This document shows positions 1 through 10,217 of a DNA stretch of 64,000 nt, piece after piece. The stretch spans positions 6,096,501 to 6,160,500 of the forward strand of contig NZ_CP012109.1 in assembly GCF_000280925.3 (NCBI RefSeq). Direction: 5' to 3'. The notes under the pieces are model-generated. The model was not told the DNA's origin and made no database searches. It saw only the letters and a program-made list of their open reading frames with translations. How positions within the stretch are numbered: the stretch's first letter is position 1; every line of letters starts with the position of its first letter. This stretch comes from Myxococcus hansupus. GTDB taxonomy: Bacteria; Myxococcota; Myxococcia; Myxococcales; Myxococcaceae. Made by a program: the position numbers and the translations under genes.

Positions 1-2
1 TC

Positions 3-536
3 GTCTACGTCGGCACGTTCAGCAAGTCGATGTTCCCTGGCCTGCGGCTGGGCTTCTTCGTCGCGCCTCCGCCCCTGGTGGATGCCTTCGCCGCGGCCCG
101 AGCGGCCTTTCCCGCACCTGCCTCCGCCCTGGAGCAGGCGGCATTGGCGGTGTTCATCGAGGAGGGCCACTTCGCGCGGCACTTGCGCAGGATGCGGGTG
201 GCCTACAGGGAGCGCGGCGAAGCCTTGCTCGAAGCCCTTCGAGCGGATTGCGCTGGAGCGCTGACGCCCCGCGCCTGTGACACCGGCATGCAGCTCACCG
301 CGTCACTCGCAGCGCCCCTGTCCGACCAGCGGGTCCGCGACGAAGCAGCCCGCCGAGGGGTCGAGGTGGCCGCGCTGTCCGACTACGCCTCCGGCCGACA
401 CCGTGAGGGAGGCCTTGTCTTTGGATTCGGGTGCGTGCGGCCAGAGGCGCTCCGTGAAGGGACGCGGACACTGGCCCGCGCGCTGGAGGCGGCACGAGAA
501 TTCGGCACGATACGCCCCATGGCAAGACGCCCTTAA
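3..536 (+). CDS. MocR/PdxR-type regulator, aminotransferase-like C-terminal part (5' truncated)
   Basis: The reading frame is open from base 3, so the start lies before the window. The visible 177 residues begin with VYVGTFSKSMFPGLRLGF, the PLP-lysine neighbourhood of fold-type I aminotransferases (the S-K is the Schiff-base lysine). They continue with the small-domain region typical of the aminotransferase-like module of GntR/MocR regulators. In that family an N-terminal winged-helix domain, not visible here, is fused to this module and often controls PLP or amino-acid genes. A plain class I aminotransferase is the alternative; the 'TFSKSMFPGLRLG' wording favours MocR. The stop is a TAA at 534. 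Confidence 0.75.
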   Translation, partial: VYVGTFSKSMFPGLRLGFFVAPPPLVDAFAAARAAFPAPASALEQAALAVFIEEGHFARHLRRMRVAYRERGEALLEALRADCAGALTPRACDTGMQLTASLAAPLSDQRVRDEAARRGVEVAALSDYASGRHREGGLVFGFGCVRPEALREGTRTLARALEAAREFGTIRPMARRP

Positions 537-809
537 GCCTAACGCGGTCCACGCTGTTTTCTGGTGTTCCGTCCCCCAACACGCTTCGGTGCACCTCCCT
601 CCGTGAAACGGCGCCCCAGTGGTCTCGTGCGTCAGAAGACCCGCACGCCATGCACTGGTGGTCGTGCCTGGACGTCGCCCACCTTGCACGCTGCCTGTCT
701 CGCCGCGTTTGCATCCATGCCGCAGCGGCCGGGTTCTGGAGAAGGACCGGAGCGGTCCTTTGCCTCGCACACGCGGCCGACAGTCGCGACGGACACAGAG
801 GGGGACGCC

Positions 810-992
810 ATGAGTCATCATGACGATGGCGAAGGGAGAAGCACCGAAGCGCTCAACCAAGCTTCCCTGGAAGGCGATGAGGAAGATGAGCGCGCCTGGG
901 ACGCAATCTGGGCGCTGCGTCGCCGGGGGACTCGCGACGTGCTGAACGCCGCAATCCATCTGCTTGGTAGTTCGTCCGCGAAGGAGCGATGA
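810..992 (+). CDS. small hypothetical protein (60 aa)
   Basis: A short acidic protein starting at ATG 810 behind a purine-rich GAGGGGGA stretch that could act as a ribosome binding site. The first half is rich in D, E and H (MSHHDDGEGRSTEALN), and the second half reads as an amphipathic helix (AWDAIWALRRRGTRDVLNAA). No family is recognised and there is no signal peptide or metal motif. The frame is open further upstream to 564, but that part looks like non-coding arginine/proline-rich translation. Moderate confidence that it is a real gene. Confidence 0.45.
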   Translation: MSHHDDGEGRSTEALNQASLEGDEEDERAWDAIWALRRRGTRDVLNAAIHLLGSSSAKER

Positions 993-1299
993 GTGAATTC
1001 TGAGACCGGTGGGCGGCCCAAGCCGATTCACGGAGAAGCTGTCCGTCGCGCACGCGGCGGCGAAATCAGGGCGATAGCAATAACCCCACGAAGGACGCGC
1101 TGACACCCGTTGTCACACTGCCCCCACGTTCATTCGTCGTGCCCCTGCGTGCCCCGTTTTCATCTCCCTGCGAGTCGGCCAGGCGCCCGCCGTGGTGTTT
1201 CACGGCGAATTCGCAGCCACCGTCTGAATTCATACACGCCGCACGGCCGTGGACTCCCGACGCAACAACAAGTGTGCGATACACTGGAAAGGAGTCCCG
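993..1299. other. intergenic region, nothing recognised
   Basis: About 300 bases between the small hypothetical gene and the glycosyltransferase. No convincing gene, RNA or terminator hairpin is seen. The last bases contain the ribosome binding site (AAAGGAG) of the glycosyltransferase. A promoter for that gene is expected here but no clear -35/-10 pair could be identified. Confidence 0.4.
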
Positions 1300-2565
1300 A
1301 TGTCGACGGTCGGAATCTACATGCTGCCCGAATACGGCGGCCTCAACGCGACCTTCTCTCTGGCGGGGGCGATGGTGCGCCGGGGCCATCGTGTCCGCTA
1401 CTTCGTGCCGGAGTCCTTCGCGGAACATGTGTCGCGGCAGGGCTTCGAGTTCAGCCGATACACGCAATCCCTCCGTGTCACCGCGAGCTGGGCAACTCGC
1501 GTGCCGGGTGTTCGTTTCCTGCACCTGCGCGCGCGATACCACGAGCACCTCGCGGCGGCATTCAACGCCTGGGTGGACACGGATGGGATCGATGGCGTCC
1601 TCGTCGATCCCGTGGTGTGGGACATCGCCGCGGGAGCGCACGAGCGCGGGCTGCCATACCTCAGCCTCAACCCAACCTACGCGGCCCCATTCTCGCTTGA
1701 TTATCCCTCCGTCCACTCGTCGGCCATCCCCAGTTCCAGTGGCCCACTCGCCCGCGCACGCAACCTCGTGACGTGGTCGCTCCATGCGAAAATCCCCGTG
1801 CGCCGGGGACTGTACGACCACGGAATCCGTTGGGCGGGGCACTCCGCGTTCCGAAGCATGCGGCGCGCAGGACGCCGTGTGCGATGGGGAGACTTCGGTT
1901 ATCGGCCCGACGTGGAGGAGCTGGTGATTGGCCCCAGCGCGCTGGACTTCGAGCCGCTGCGAGCACTTCCCGGCAGGCACTACCTGGGCACCTGTGTGGA
2001 GCCCGCACGCGACGACGGCGCATTCGATTGGACCGGCCATGACGCCTCGAAGCCGCTGGCGTACTGCTCGCTGGGGACGTTCGCTGAGTTCCTGCCGGAC
2101 TCACACCGCTTCTACACCGCTGTCATCGAGTCCTTCCGACGACGTCAGGGATGGCAGCTCATCGTGAGCTGCGGCCCGTTGGCTCAGCAACTCCGTGGCG
2201 AGGCGCTACCCCCGACCATTCGCGTGGAGGCCTCGGTGCCTCAACTGGAGGTCCTCTCCCGGGCGAGCCTGTTCCTGAATCACGCCGGCATCGGCTCTGT
2301 CCGGGAGGCGCTGTACTTCGGCGTCCCGCTGCTCCTGTTCCCCGATGAATCAGACCAGCCCGGGCTGACGGCGAGGCTGGTGCACCACAAGCTTGGCCTC
2401 CGTGGCGACATCCGCACGAAGGATGCCCGCGTCATCACCGAGCGGGTGGATGCACTGCTGGGACGCGCCGACATCCGCGCCTCCGTGGAGGCGATGAGAC
2501 ACGCATGCCGTGGCTCGAACGAGCTGGAACAGGGCGTGGATGTCATCGAACGGGCTCTTGGGTGA
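1300..2565 (+). CDS. glycosyltransferase, MGT/UGT-like (GT-B fold, GT1 family)
   Basis: A 421-residue protein. The N-terminus (GIYMLPEYGGLNATFSLAG) has the shape of the acceptor domain of macrolide/UDP-sugar glycosyltransferases. Near the C-terminus it carries the nucleotide-sugar signature NHAGIGSVREALYFGVPLLLFP followed by DQPGLTARLV, the donor-binding motif of the GT1 (UGT/MGT) family. ATG 1300 was chosen because AAAGGAG lies 6 bases upstream; the frame is open 17 codons further to 1249 without a better site. Enzymes of this type transfer a sugar to small lipophilic acceptors such as polyketides or carotenoids. The acceptor cannot be told here because no biosynthetic genes adjoin it. Confidence 0.85.
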   Translation: MSTVGIYMLPEYGGLNATFSLAGAMVRRGHRVRYFVPESFAEHVSRQGFEFSRYTQSLRVTASWATRVPGVRFLHLRARYHEHLAAAFNAWVDTDGIDGVLVDPVVWDIAAGAHERGLPYLSLNPTYAAPFSLDYPSVHSSAIPSSSGPLARARNLVTWSLHAKIPVRRGLYDHGIRWAGHSAFRSMRRAGRRVRWGDFGYRPDVEELVIGPSALDFEPLRALPGRHYLGTCVEPARDDGAFDWTGHDASKPLAYCSLGTFAEFLPDSHRFYTAVIESFRRRQGWQLIVSCGPLAQQLRGEALPPTIRVEASVPQLEVLSRASLFLNHAGIGSVREALYFGVPLLLFPDESDQPGLTARLVHHKLGLRGDIRTKDARVITERVDALLGRADIRASVEAMRHACRGSNELEQGVDVIERALG

Positions 2566-2786
2566 GTAACTCACCGCTCGTGGCGAATGGCGCGGCCTTT
2601 GGGGTCCCCACGCTGGAACCCGCCCGCCAAGAAATACCCTGAAATTCACGAACCGAAGACTTTTCTGGGTGACCGTTCAACTGGGCGCGGAATGACCTCG
2701 CCTCACGTGCCTCGCATTCCGCGCAGTGTCGCGAGAGCTGGCTCATGGAGAGTCACCTCGATGTGCTTTCAGCAAGGGAATGAGAC

Positions 2787-3560
2787 ATGCGGAGCGGAAT
2801 GAAGTGGCTCGCGATGGGAAGCCTTGGAGTGGCGCTGTTCACGGGGTGCGCTGGAGCAGAGACGGAGTCAGCCGGCCCTGGTGAATCGGAGACGCCCGTC
2901 AACACGACGACCGAGGCCAGCGCCCTGCTGCGCATCGAACTCGAGCCGGGACACACCGTCACGTTCTACGAGCCCGCGCCGGGCGCATTGTACCTGGCCG
3001 AGCACAAGCGGCCGGACCAGTCGTTCGTGCTCGGCGACAAGGAGGCCTCGGATGCGCTGCTCGCGTTCAACCGGCTGCGCCCCGGCGCCCCGGTCCCCGC
3101 GGAGCTCCAGGCCGCGTATGACCGCGCGCTGAGCCTTCCGAACGACGTGAGTGCGCAAGAGTTTCACGTGGGCGGGGGCCAGAGGGAGGACGCGTCCGCG
3201 CGGGCGCCGCGCCCTGGCGTCAGCGAGCAGGGACTGACGTCCTCGAGCAACGCGGCCACGTTCGTCAACAACGGCGGCTGCAACTGGGGACCGCGGTGGA
3301 GCACCTGCACGGTGAACTGGGCCAACGGCTTCTATGCCTATACGACCTCGACGTCCGGCCTGTGTGGCGTGGACCACTACTCTGGCAACGGCGTGATCAT
3401 CCAAATCACCGTCGGGAGCACCATCACGTCGGTGTTCCAGGGTGCGGGAACGCACGCCCAGTACAGCCTGGGCTCCGCTGGCGTTTCGACCACGCGCCGG
3501 CTCGACATCACGAACGCCTCCGGTGACAGCTTCCACGTGGGCTGCCGCTGGGGCATCTGA
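2787..3560 (+). CDS. secreted lipoprotein, function unknown
   Basis: A 257-residue protein with a type II signal peptide: short basic start, hydrophobic core and a lipobox LFTGC ending near residue 21. The middle has a 40-residue E/P/A-rich linker. The last 90 residues form a compact Cys-containing domain (NNGGCNWGPRWSTCTVNWANGF, then CGVDH and HVGCRWGI) with four cysteines that could form disulfides. No known family is recognised. GGGAATGAG precedes the ATG at 2787. It is followed by another lipoprotein gene in the same direction. Confidence 0.7.
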   Translation: MRSGMKWLAMGSLGVALFTGCAGAETESAGPGESETPVNTTTEASALLRIELEPGHTVTFYEPAPGALYLAEHKRPDQSFVLGDKEASDALLAFNRLRPGAPVPAELQAAYDRALSLPNDVSAQEFHVGGGQREDASARAPRPGVSEQGLTSSSNAATFVNNGGCNWGPRWSTCTVNWANGFYAYTTSTSGLCGVDHYSGNGVIIQITVGSTITSVFQGAGTHAQYSLGSAGVSTTRRLDITNASGDSFHVGCRWGI

Positions 3561-3751
3561 GGTCATGAGCAGGTAACCGGGGACGTGCCGGAGGCCCTAC
3601 TCCATGAGCCCTGCCGGTCGTCCCCACCTCTCGTCACGCGCTCCGTCTCCGCCGTCCATAGGCGGAGTGCGCGACCTGGTCCGTCGTCAAGGACTCCACC
3701 CACCTTCGTGGCCAAGCCATCTCCGGCCCCGCTCGCGCTAGACTCCCGCGA

Positions 3752-6025
3752 ATGTCCCTCGCGAGAACCTCCTGGCTCTGGGCCCTCCTGCTGGCCCTTT
3801 CCGCCTGCACCTCCGACTCGCCCCCTTCTTCGACGCCCGACTCCGGAACACCGGCACAGCGCGGCCGAGTGACGGGACAGGCCCTCCTCGAAGGGGTCGC
3901 CTCCGAAGGCATCCTCCTCACGCTCCAGGGCACCGAGCACCGCGCCCTCACCAACACGGAGGGCCGCTTCACGATGGAAGACGTCCCCGTGGGGACACAC
4001 ACGCTGGTGGCGCAGCAACTGGGCTACCGCGATGCCACGCAGAGCGTGCAGGTCCAGGCCGGCGAGACGGCCACCGTCACGCTCCACCTCACGGCGGAGC
4101 TCGGGGCGTTGCAAGGACTCGTCATCCGCGAGGACGAAGCCCCTGTGCCCGATGCCCGCGTGACGCTGGTCGAGACAGGCACCACCCGGACCACCGACGA
4201 ACTCGGCCACGTCAACCTGGGCTCACTCGTCCCGGGCACCTACACCGTGGTGGCCGAAAAGGCAGGCCACGTCCGCGCCCAGCAGACGGTCCGCGTCACG
4301 AACGTCGAATTCTCCCTGGTCACCCTCATCCTCCGGAGAGAGCGAGGCAGCCTGAACGGCACCGCGCTGCTCGAAGGGGCCACCGCGCATGACGGCATCA
4401 CCCTCACCTTGCTGGAGAGCGGCGCCACCACGACCACGGATGCGCAGGGCCACTTCACCTTCGCCAGCGTCCCCACGGGCACGTACACGGTGCAGGCCCG
4501 GAAGGGCCTCTACGCCGACGCCCGTCAGCCCGTGGAGATCCGCGCGAACCTGCCGAGCCAGGTCAGCCTGACGCTGAATCGACTCCAGGCCCCGGAGCTC
4601 ACGGCGCCCGCGCTGGCCGTCCAACGCGGCCACCTGCGGCTGACAGGCGCCCACTTCGGCGCGGAGCAAGGAAGCCACGGCATCACCCTGGGCGGCGTGG
4701 AGGTCGACGAATACCTCGCCTGGTCCGATGCGGAAGTGGTGGTTCGCGTGCCCGAGAGCCTCGCGCCCGGCGTGCACGAGCTGGTCATGACATCCGGCGT
4801 GAGCTGGCGGCCCGATGCGACCGCCTCGCTGCGCGTGCTCCGGCAACGGACCCTGTCGTACGCGGCCAACTGGGGCATGGGCGTGCTGCCCGACAACACC
4901 GTCACCATCTGGGGCTCGGCCGATGCGTCGACCGGCCTCACGCCGGTTCCCTCCGCGCTCTCCGATGTCGTGAGCGTGGCCTCCGGAATGTCCTTCGCGG
5001 TGGCATTGCAGGCCGATGGCAGCGTCATCAAATGGGGAGGGCCCGATCCCCTCCCGGTGCCCGACGGCCTGTCGGACGTGGTGGCCATCAGCGCGAGCGG
5101 CGCCCGTGCCCTCGCGCTCAAGCGGGATGGAAGCGTCGTCACCATCGCCACGAGCAACGCCGAGGAGACGCCCGTCCCCGAGGGACTGCGGAACGTGGTC
5201 GCGGTCTCCGCGGGGCCGTTCCACGGCATGGCGCTCAAGGCGGACGGCACTCTTTCCGTCTGGGGACAAGATGTCTTCGACCTCCAGGATGTCCCAGCGG
5301 ACCTGCAGGACGTGGTGGTCATCGCCAGCACGAGCAACAGCGCACTGGCGCTGCGGTCGGATGGAACCGCGGCCGTCTGGGGCTTCGGCGCGGCGTACTA
5401 CGACCTCGCGAGCACCCCGGACCTCAGCGATGTCGTGGAGGTCGCGGGCGGCGAACACCACTACATGGCGCTCCGCTCCAACGGCAGCCTCCTCGCATGG
5501 GGAAACAGCGCCTATGGGCAAACGACGCTCCCTTCGGGATTGACAGACGTCGCCGCCGTCGCGGGGCAGGCCTTCAACAAAAGCCTGGCACTGCGATGGA
5601 ACGGAACTCTCGCGAATTGGGGGACTCGACGCCTTTGTACCTGCCACCTCCGGGCCTCGTCCTTCGCGTCCCTGCTCGGTAGCACAAGCACACACGAAGA
5701 AGGTGATGCACCAGGCGCTGCGGCTCCGGCCAGTGCATTCGTCCGCCTTGGACAGCCAGGATTGACCGTTCGTTGCGTATCTCCCCGGATAGGGCTTGTC
5801 GCCTTTTCCATGGGTGGGGGATTGAATGAACTGGCTGAAGTGGTCCGTCCTCGTTGGGTCGACGTGTGCGATGACGCTGGTGGGCTGTGGCTCGCCCGAG
5901 CAGGATGCGCAGGAGTTCCCGGAGAACCCCTCTCCGAACGGACCGAGTTCCGAGGCGCCTGGCCATTGCACCTCGATGGGCGAGCCGCTGGCGGAGGGAT
6001 GCACCGATGCCGGGACACCCGGTGA
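3752..6025 (+). CDS. RCC1-like repeat lipoprotein with carboxypeptidase-regulatory-like domains; 3' end probably frameshifted
   Basis: Starts with a lipoprotein signal (LLLALSACTSD). Next come three carboxypeptidase-regulatory-like beta domains (for example GRFTMEDVPVGTHTLVAQQLG and GHFTFASVPTGTYTVQARKG, about residues 35-280), an IPT/TIG-like domain (about 285-360), and then RCC1-type propeller repeats of the form GSxxxWGx...VPxGLxDVVAVA. The repeat pattern stops abruptly at NWG, around base 5620, at a run of five Gs (5619-5623). After it the as-sequenced frame reads unrelated Arg/Cys-rich sequence and overlaps the next gene by 200 bases. One extra G restores WGDSTPLYLPPPGL, which fits the repeat, and a stop at 5680-5682. 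The natural end is therefore probably 5682. Likely an outer-surface protein of unknown role. Confidence 0.8.
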   Translation: MSLARTSWLWALLLALSACTSDSPPSSTPDSGTPAQRGRVTGQALLEGVASEGILLTLQGTEHRALTNTEGRFTMEDVPVGTHTLVAQQLGYRDATQSVQVQAGETATVTLHLTAELGALQGLVIREDEAPVPDARVTLVETGTTRTTDELGHVNLGSLVPGTYTVVAEKAGHVRAQQTVRVTNVEFSLVTLILRRERGSLNGTALLEGATAHDGITLTLLESGATTTTDAQGHFTFASVPTGTYTVQARKGLYADARQPVEIRANLPSQVSLTLNRLQAPELTAPALAVQRGHLRLTGAHFGAEQGSHGITLGGVEVDEYLAWSDAEVVVRVPESLAPGVHELVMTSGVSWRPDATASLRVLRQRTLSYAANWGMGVLPDNTVTIWGSADASTGLTPVPSALSDVVSVASGMSFAVALQADGSVIKWGGPDPLPVPDGLSDVVAISASGARALALKRDGSVVTIATSNAEETPVPEGLRNVVAVSAGPFHGMALKADGTLSVWGQDVFDLQDVPADLQDVVVIASTSNSALALRSDGTAAVWGFGAAYYDLASTPDLSDVVEVAGGEHHYMALRSNGSLLAWGNSAYGQTTLPSGLTDVAAVAGQAFNKSLALRWNGTLANWGTRRLCTCHLRASSFASLLGSTSTHEEGDAPGAAAPASAFVRLGQPGLTVRCVSPRIGLVAFSMGGGLNELAEVVRPRWVDVCDDAGGLWLARAGCAGVPGEPLSERTEFRGAWPLHLDGRAAGGGMHRCRDTR

Positions 6026-7463
6026 CGCGGGCATCCCGAGCGATGCGGTGCTGGTGACAAACACCACGCGCTTCTACACGTCGGTGGGAATCTCCGAGCG
6101 GGCGGAGGACATGGCGGCGCAGCCTCCCGAACTCTATGTGCCGCACGGCTCGACGTTCAGCCTGCTGCTCGGCTCCGCGGTGCCTGGCGGGTGGCAGTTC
6201 ACGGGCGTCCCCTCGGGGCCGTACTACCTGCGCACGGGGACGAACTTCATCGTCTCGAACGCGCGCCACGTGGACGTGGGCATCAACAAGCTGGGACGTC
6301 CGGACACCGTCTACTCGGACTTCTACCTGACGCCGCTCCAATTGAACCTGGTGAACACGGCGCCGTGGACGAACTGGTCGAGTTCGTCCCTTCCTGGCTC
6401 CAGCCTCCAGCTCGCGTCCGCACAGGTGGACCTGTTTGGGGCCTTGAGCCTCCACGACCTCATCCCCGACGGTGAGACGCGCATCCTCACCCACAATGCC
6501 GAGCTGTGGTCGAGCACGGGCCCCATCCCCGTCTTCGAGGCGAGCAAGGGAGATCGGCTCTACGTCTCACAGCACAGCCAGTACCCCGCGGGGACGGCGC
6601 CGGATGGCACGGCGTTGGGGTACTCCGCTGTGGACCGCGCGGTGGAGGTGGGCGCGTTCGACTTCACCCCGGATGGCGCCACGCCCCTGCCGCTGGCGGG
6701 CGTGATGCAGTCGCCGCCCCGGACGGAGTTCCCGCTCGAGTGGCGTCTGCCGGCCTATACGGCCTGGACCACGGACGCGCACCCGCTCGCGACGCCGTCC
6801 ATCCCCACCTTCTCCGCCATCCCCGCCGCGCACGGGACGAACAACGGGTGGATTGGCTACTCCGGGGAGCTGCTCACCCTGCAGATGCCGCGCGCCGCGT
6901 CGTTCCATTTCACGCAGCGGCTGCAGTTCGGAAATCCGTTCCCGTCGAACTGGGGCGTGGTGGGAATGGGCAGCTATTCGTTCCGTGTTCTGGAAACGCT
7001 TCCGGATGGCTCGGGCCGGCGCGTCAGCCTGACGGGCAGCATCTCGACGTGGGATGAGTTCAACAGCTTCATCGCGAGCCCCGTCCAGCCGAGCGTGTCG
7101 CCGCCGCGGGCGCTGGCCATTGACGGCGTGCTCGCCAGCTCGCAGCGCGAGGTGGGCTCGGCCAGCCCGGTCATCTCCTGGCTGCCTCCGACCCAGGGCT
7201 CCGTCAACGCCTACCGGCTGGCGCTCCTCCGGTATCTCCCGGAGATGAACTCCTTGGTCCCCGATGGCGCCATCCACCTGTCTGGCTCGGCCACCCAGGT
7301 GCGGCTGCCTCCCGGAATGCTCAAGCCGGACAGCATCTACTACCTGCGCCTGTCCGCCTACGACAGCGCCGGCTACGACATCGAGCGCGACCCGTTCCAC
7401 ACCCGCGAGGCGCTGCCCATGGCCCGCGCGGACGCGTTCAGCTCGCTCTTCACCACGCCGTGA
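5826..7463 (+). CDS. large secreted lipoprotein, function unknown
   Basis: A 545-residue protein beginning MNWLKWSVLVGSTCAMTLVGC, a lipoprotein signal with lipobox LVGC. A low-complexity N/P/D/G linker follows (about residues 25-60), then a long beta-rich body. The C-terminal 100 residues (SPVISWLPPTQGSVNAYRLALLRY...SIYYLRLSAYDSAGYD) resemble a fibronectin type III-like fold. No enzyme motif is visible. The start lies inside the as-sequenced tail of the preceding RCC1-like gene, an overlap that vanishes if that gene's frameshift is corrected. Confidence 0.7.
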   Translation: MNWLKWSVLVGSTCAMTLVGCGSPEQDAQEFPENPSPNGPSSEAPGHCTSMGEPLAEGCTDAGTPGDAGIPSDAVLVTNTTRFYTSVGISERAEDMAAQPPELYVPHGSTFSLLLGSAVPGGWQFTGVPSGPYYLRTGTNFIVSNARHVDVGINKLGRPDTVYSDFYLTPLQLNLVNTAPWTNWSSSSLPGSSLQLASAQVDLFGALSLHDLIPDGETRILTHNAELWSSTGPIPVFEASKGDRLYVSQHSQYPAGTAPDGTALGYSAVDRAVEVGAFDFTPDGATPLPLAGVMQSPPRTEFPLEWRLPAYTAWTTDAHPLATPSIPTFSAIPAAHGTNNGWIGYSGELLTLQMPRAASFHFTQRLQFGNPFPSNWGVVGMGSYSFRVLETLPDGSGRRVSLTGSISTWDEFNSFIASPVQPSVSPPRALAIDGVLASSQREVGSASPVISWLPPTQGSVNAYRLALLRYLPEMNSLVPDGAIHLSGSATQVRLPPGMLKPDSIYYLRLSAYDSAGYDIERDPFHTREALPMARADAFSSLFTTP

Positions 7464-7624
7464 GGGTGTCTCCGAGGTCGTGACGCAGCGCCTGTTGATT
7501 CGAATGACCGGTTCCAACACCGCGGCGCTGGGAAGCTGTCACCTGAAGTCCGCGCGTCCCCGACCTCGTGCGTTCGCATACGCGGATGCCCTATCAAGCC
7601 TCACCCGGCATCCTTCCGCGTCGG

Positions 7625-7653
7625 GAGGGTCAAGCGCATGAGCCTTGACCCTC
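7625..7653 (+). terminator. hairpin, possible terminator of the 5826-7463 gene
   Basis: GAGGGTCAAG and CTTGACCCTC form a perfect 10-bp stem around a 9-base loop. There is no following T-run, so it could also be an operator or a factor-dependent terminator. Confidence 0.4.
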
Positions 7654-7839
7654 TCTGGACATGTCAATCGACTGGTGGAGTGCCTGCGCTCGGCCGCTGT
7701 GTCGCACGGATGCCGGCCTGGCTCACGGGTGGTACGGCCGGTTCCTCAGGTGCACGCCGCTTCGGCGGGTGCAACCTTCAAGGAGGTCGGCACAGTCTCC
7801 GCGCCAGGACGGAAGACGCTTTCATTCCGTCCTTGCCAC

Positions 7840-7856
7840 ATACCCCCCGGGGGTAT
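7840..7856. promoter_or_regulatory. FrmR/CsoR-family operator candidate 1
   Basis: ATACCCCCCGGGGGTAT is a near-perfect palindrome of AT-rich ends around a C-tract/G-tract core. This is the architecture bound by CsoR/RcnR/FrmR tetramers. It lies about 50 bases upstream of the frmR start, fitting autorepression relieved by formaldehyde. Confidence 0.65.
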
Positions 7857-7874
7857 AAGCCCCACTGCGGCAGG

Positions 7875-7891
7875 ATACCCCCACCCAGTAT
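7875..7891. promoter_or_regulatory. FrmR/CsoR-family operator candidate 2 (degenerate)
   Basis: ATACCCCCACCCAGTAT shares the left half ATACCCCC and the spacing of the first site but has a weaker right half. It is centred 35 bases downstream of site 1 and ends 12 bases before the frmR ATG. A second FrmR tetramer bound here would block translation-proximal promoter DNA. Confidence 0.5.
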
Positions 7892-7903
7892 GACGTCTCC
7901 GCC

Positions 7904-8179
7904 ATGCCCCACTCGCCGGAAGAGAAGAAGAAGGCGCTGCTCCGCGTCCGCCGCATCCGCGGACAAACCGAAGCCTTGGAGCGTGCGTTGGAGTCCGGCG
8001 CTGAATGCGGCACGGTCCTCCAGCAGCTCGCTGCCATCCGAGGGGCCATCAACGGCCTGATGTCCGAGGTGCTGGAGTCACACATCCGGGAGGAGTTCGG
8101 CCCGGCGTCCGACGAGGACCCGCGCCACGCCCAGCGAGTGCGGGACATGACGGCGCTGGTCCGCACGTACCTCAAGTGA
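7904..8179 (+). CDS. frmR: formaldehyde-responsive repressor FrmR (CsoR/RcnR family)
   Basis: A 91-residue all-alpha DUF156 protein. It starts [21 protein letters not shown] and continues through the family block [30 protein letters not shown] and [11 protein letters not shown]. The N-terminal Pro2 and Cys35 (in AEC) are the two residues that formaldehyde cross-links in characterised FrmR proteins, and both are present. The length is that of the E. coli protein, and the C-terminus LVRTYLK also matches. It is the first gene of a three-gene operon with frmA and fghA and is preceded by two operator-like palindromes. Confidence 0.93.
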   Translation: MPHSPEEKKKALLRVRRIRGQTEALERALESGAECGTVLQQLAAIRGAINGLMSEVLESHIREEFGPASDEDPRHAQRVRDMTALVRTYLK

Positions 8180-8206
8180 GTGGGAGTCCCTGCCTTCATC
8201 CCCTAG

Positions 8207-9331
<1,125 letters not shown>

Positions 9332-9365
9332 GTCCACCGCCAACCCCATCTCCGAGGAGCAGGAC

Positions 9366-10217
9366 ATGGAACGCATCGAACACCACGCGAGTTTTGGCGG
9401 CCGACAGGAGGTGTGGAAGCACACCTCCTCCGCGCTGGGCGGCGAGACGCGATTCGGCGTCTACCTGCCAGAGGCCGCGCTGCGCGGCGAGCGCTGCCCG
9501 GTGCTGTACTGGCTCTCCGGCCTGACCTGCACCGAGCAGAACTTCATCACCAAGGCGGGCGCGCAGGAGCACGCGGCGCGCCACGGCCTCATCGTCGTCG
9601 CGCCTGACACGAGTCCTCGCGGCGACGCGGTGGCCAACGACGCGGCCTACGACCTGGGCCAGGGGGCGGGCTTCTATCTCGACGCCACGCAGGCCCCCTG
9701 GGCGCCGCACTTCCGCATGCAGGACTACGTGGCCCGGGAGCTCCCCTCGCTGGTGGAGCAGCACTTCCCGGCCACGGATGCGCGAGGCATCTTCGGCCAC
9801 TCCATGGGCGGTCACGGCGCGCTCGTCACCGCCCTGCGCCACCCGGGCCGCTACCGCAGCGTGTCCGCATTCTCTCCCATCGTCGCTCCCTCCCAAGTGC
9901 CGTGGGGCCAGAAGGCCTTCACCGCCTACCTGGGCGACAACCGTGAGGCGTGGGCGGCCTGGGACGCCGTCGCGTTGGTGAAGACGGCCCAGGAGCGACT
10001 GGCCCTCCTGGTCGACCAGGGCGAGGCCGACGAGTTCCTCGCCACCCAGCTTCGCCCGGAGCTGCTGGCCGCCGCCTGCGAGGCCACGGGCCACCCGCTC
10101 ACGCTGCGGCGGCACGCGGGGTACGACCACAGCTACTACTTCATCGCCACGTTCCTCGCGGACCACTTCGCGCACCACGCGAAGGCCCTCGGTGGTTCCA
10201 AGAACGCGCGTTCGTAG
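9366..10217 (+). CDS. fghA: S-formylglutathione hydrolase
   Basis: A 283-residue esterase D-type alpha/beta hydrolase that splits S-formylglutathione into formate and glutathione, the second step of the pathway. It shows YWLSGLTCTEQNFITKAGAQ (family signature), the nucleophile elbow GHSMGGHGAL (Ser), an acidic residue in the later DQGEADEF block and the catalytic His in YDHSYYFIATF. The length is normal for FrmB/FghA. A CGAGGAGCAG ribosome binding site precedes ATG 9366. It is the last gene of the frm operon, followed by a 13-bp hairpin. Confidence 0.96.
   Translation: MERIEHHASFGGRQEVWKHTSSALGGETRFGVYLPEAALRGERCPVLYWLSGLTCTEQNFITKAGAQEHAARHGLIVVAPDTSPRGDAVANDAAYDLGQGAGFYLDATQAPWAPHFRMQDYVARELPSLVEQHFPATDARGIFGHSMGGHGALVTALRHPGRYRSVSAFSPIVAPSQVPWGQKAFTAYLGDNREAWAAWDAVALVKTAQERLALLVDQGEADEFLATQLRPELLAAACEATGHPLTLRRHAGYDHSYYFIATFLADHFAHHAKALGGSKNARS

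Larger units (their letters stand above)
7464..7903. other. intergenic region with hairpin and FrmR operators
   Basis: 440 bases between the lipoprotein and frmR. Identified contents are an inverted repeat at 7625-7653 and two G/C-tract operator-like sites at 7840-7856 and 7875-7891. No gene is supported in the remainder. Confidence 0.6.

Noticed and set aside
4223-6067. A 614-codon open frame on the minus strand
   Set aside because: Antisense to the RCC1-like gene; low-complexity translation with no domain.
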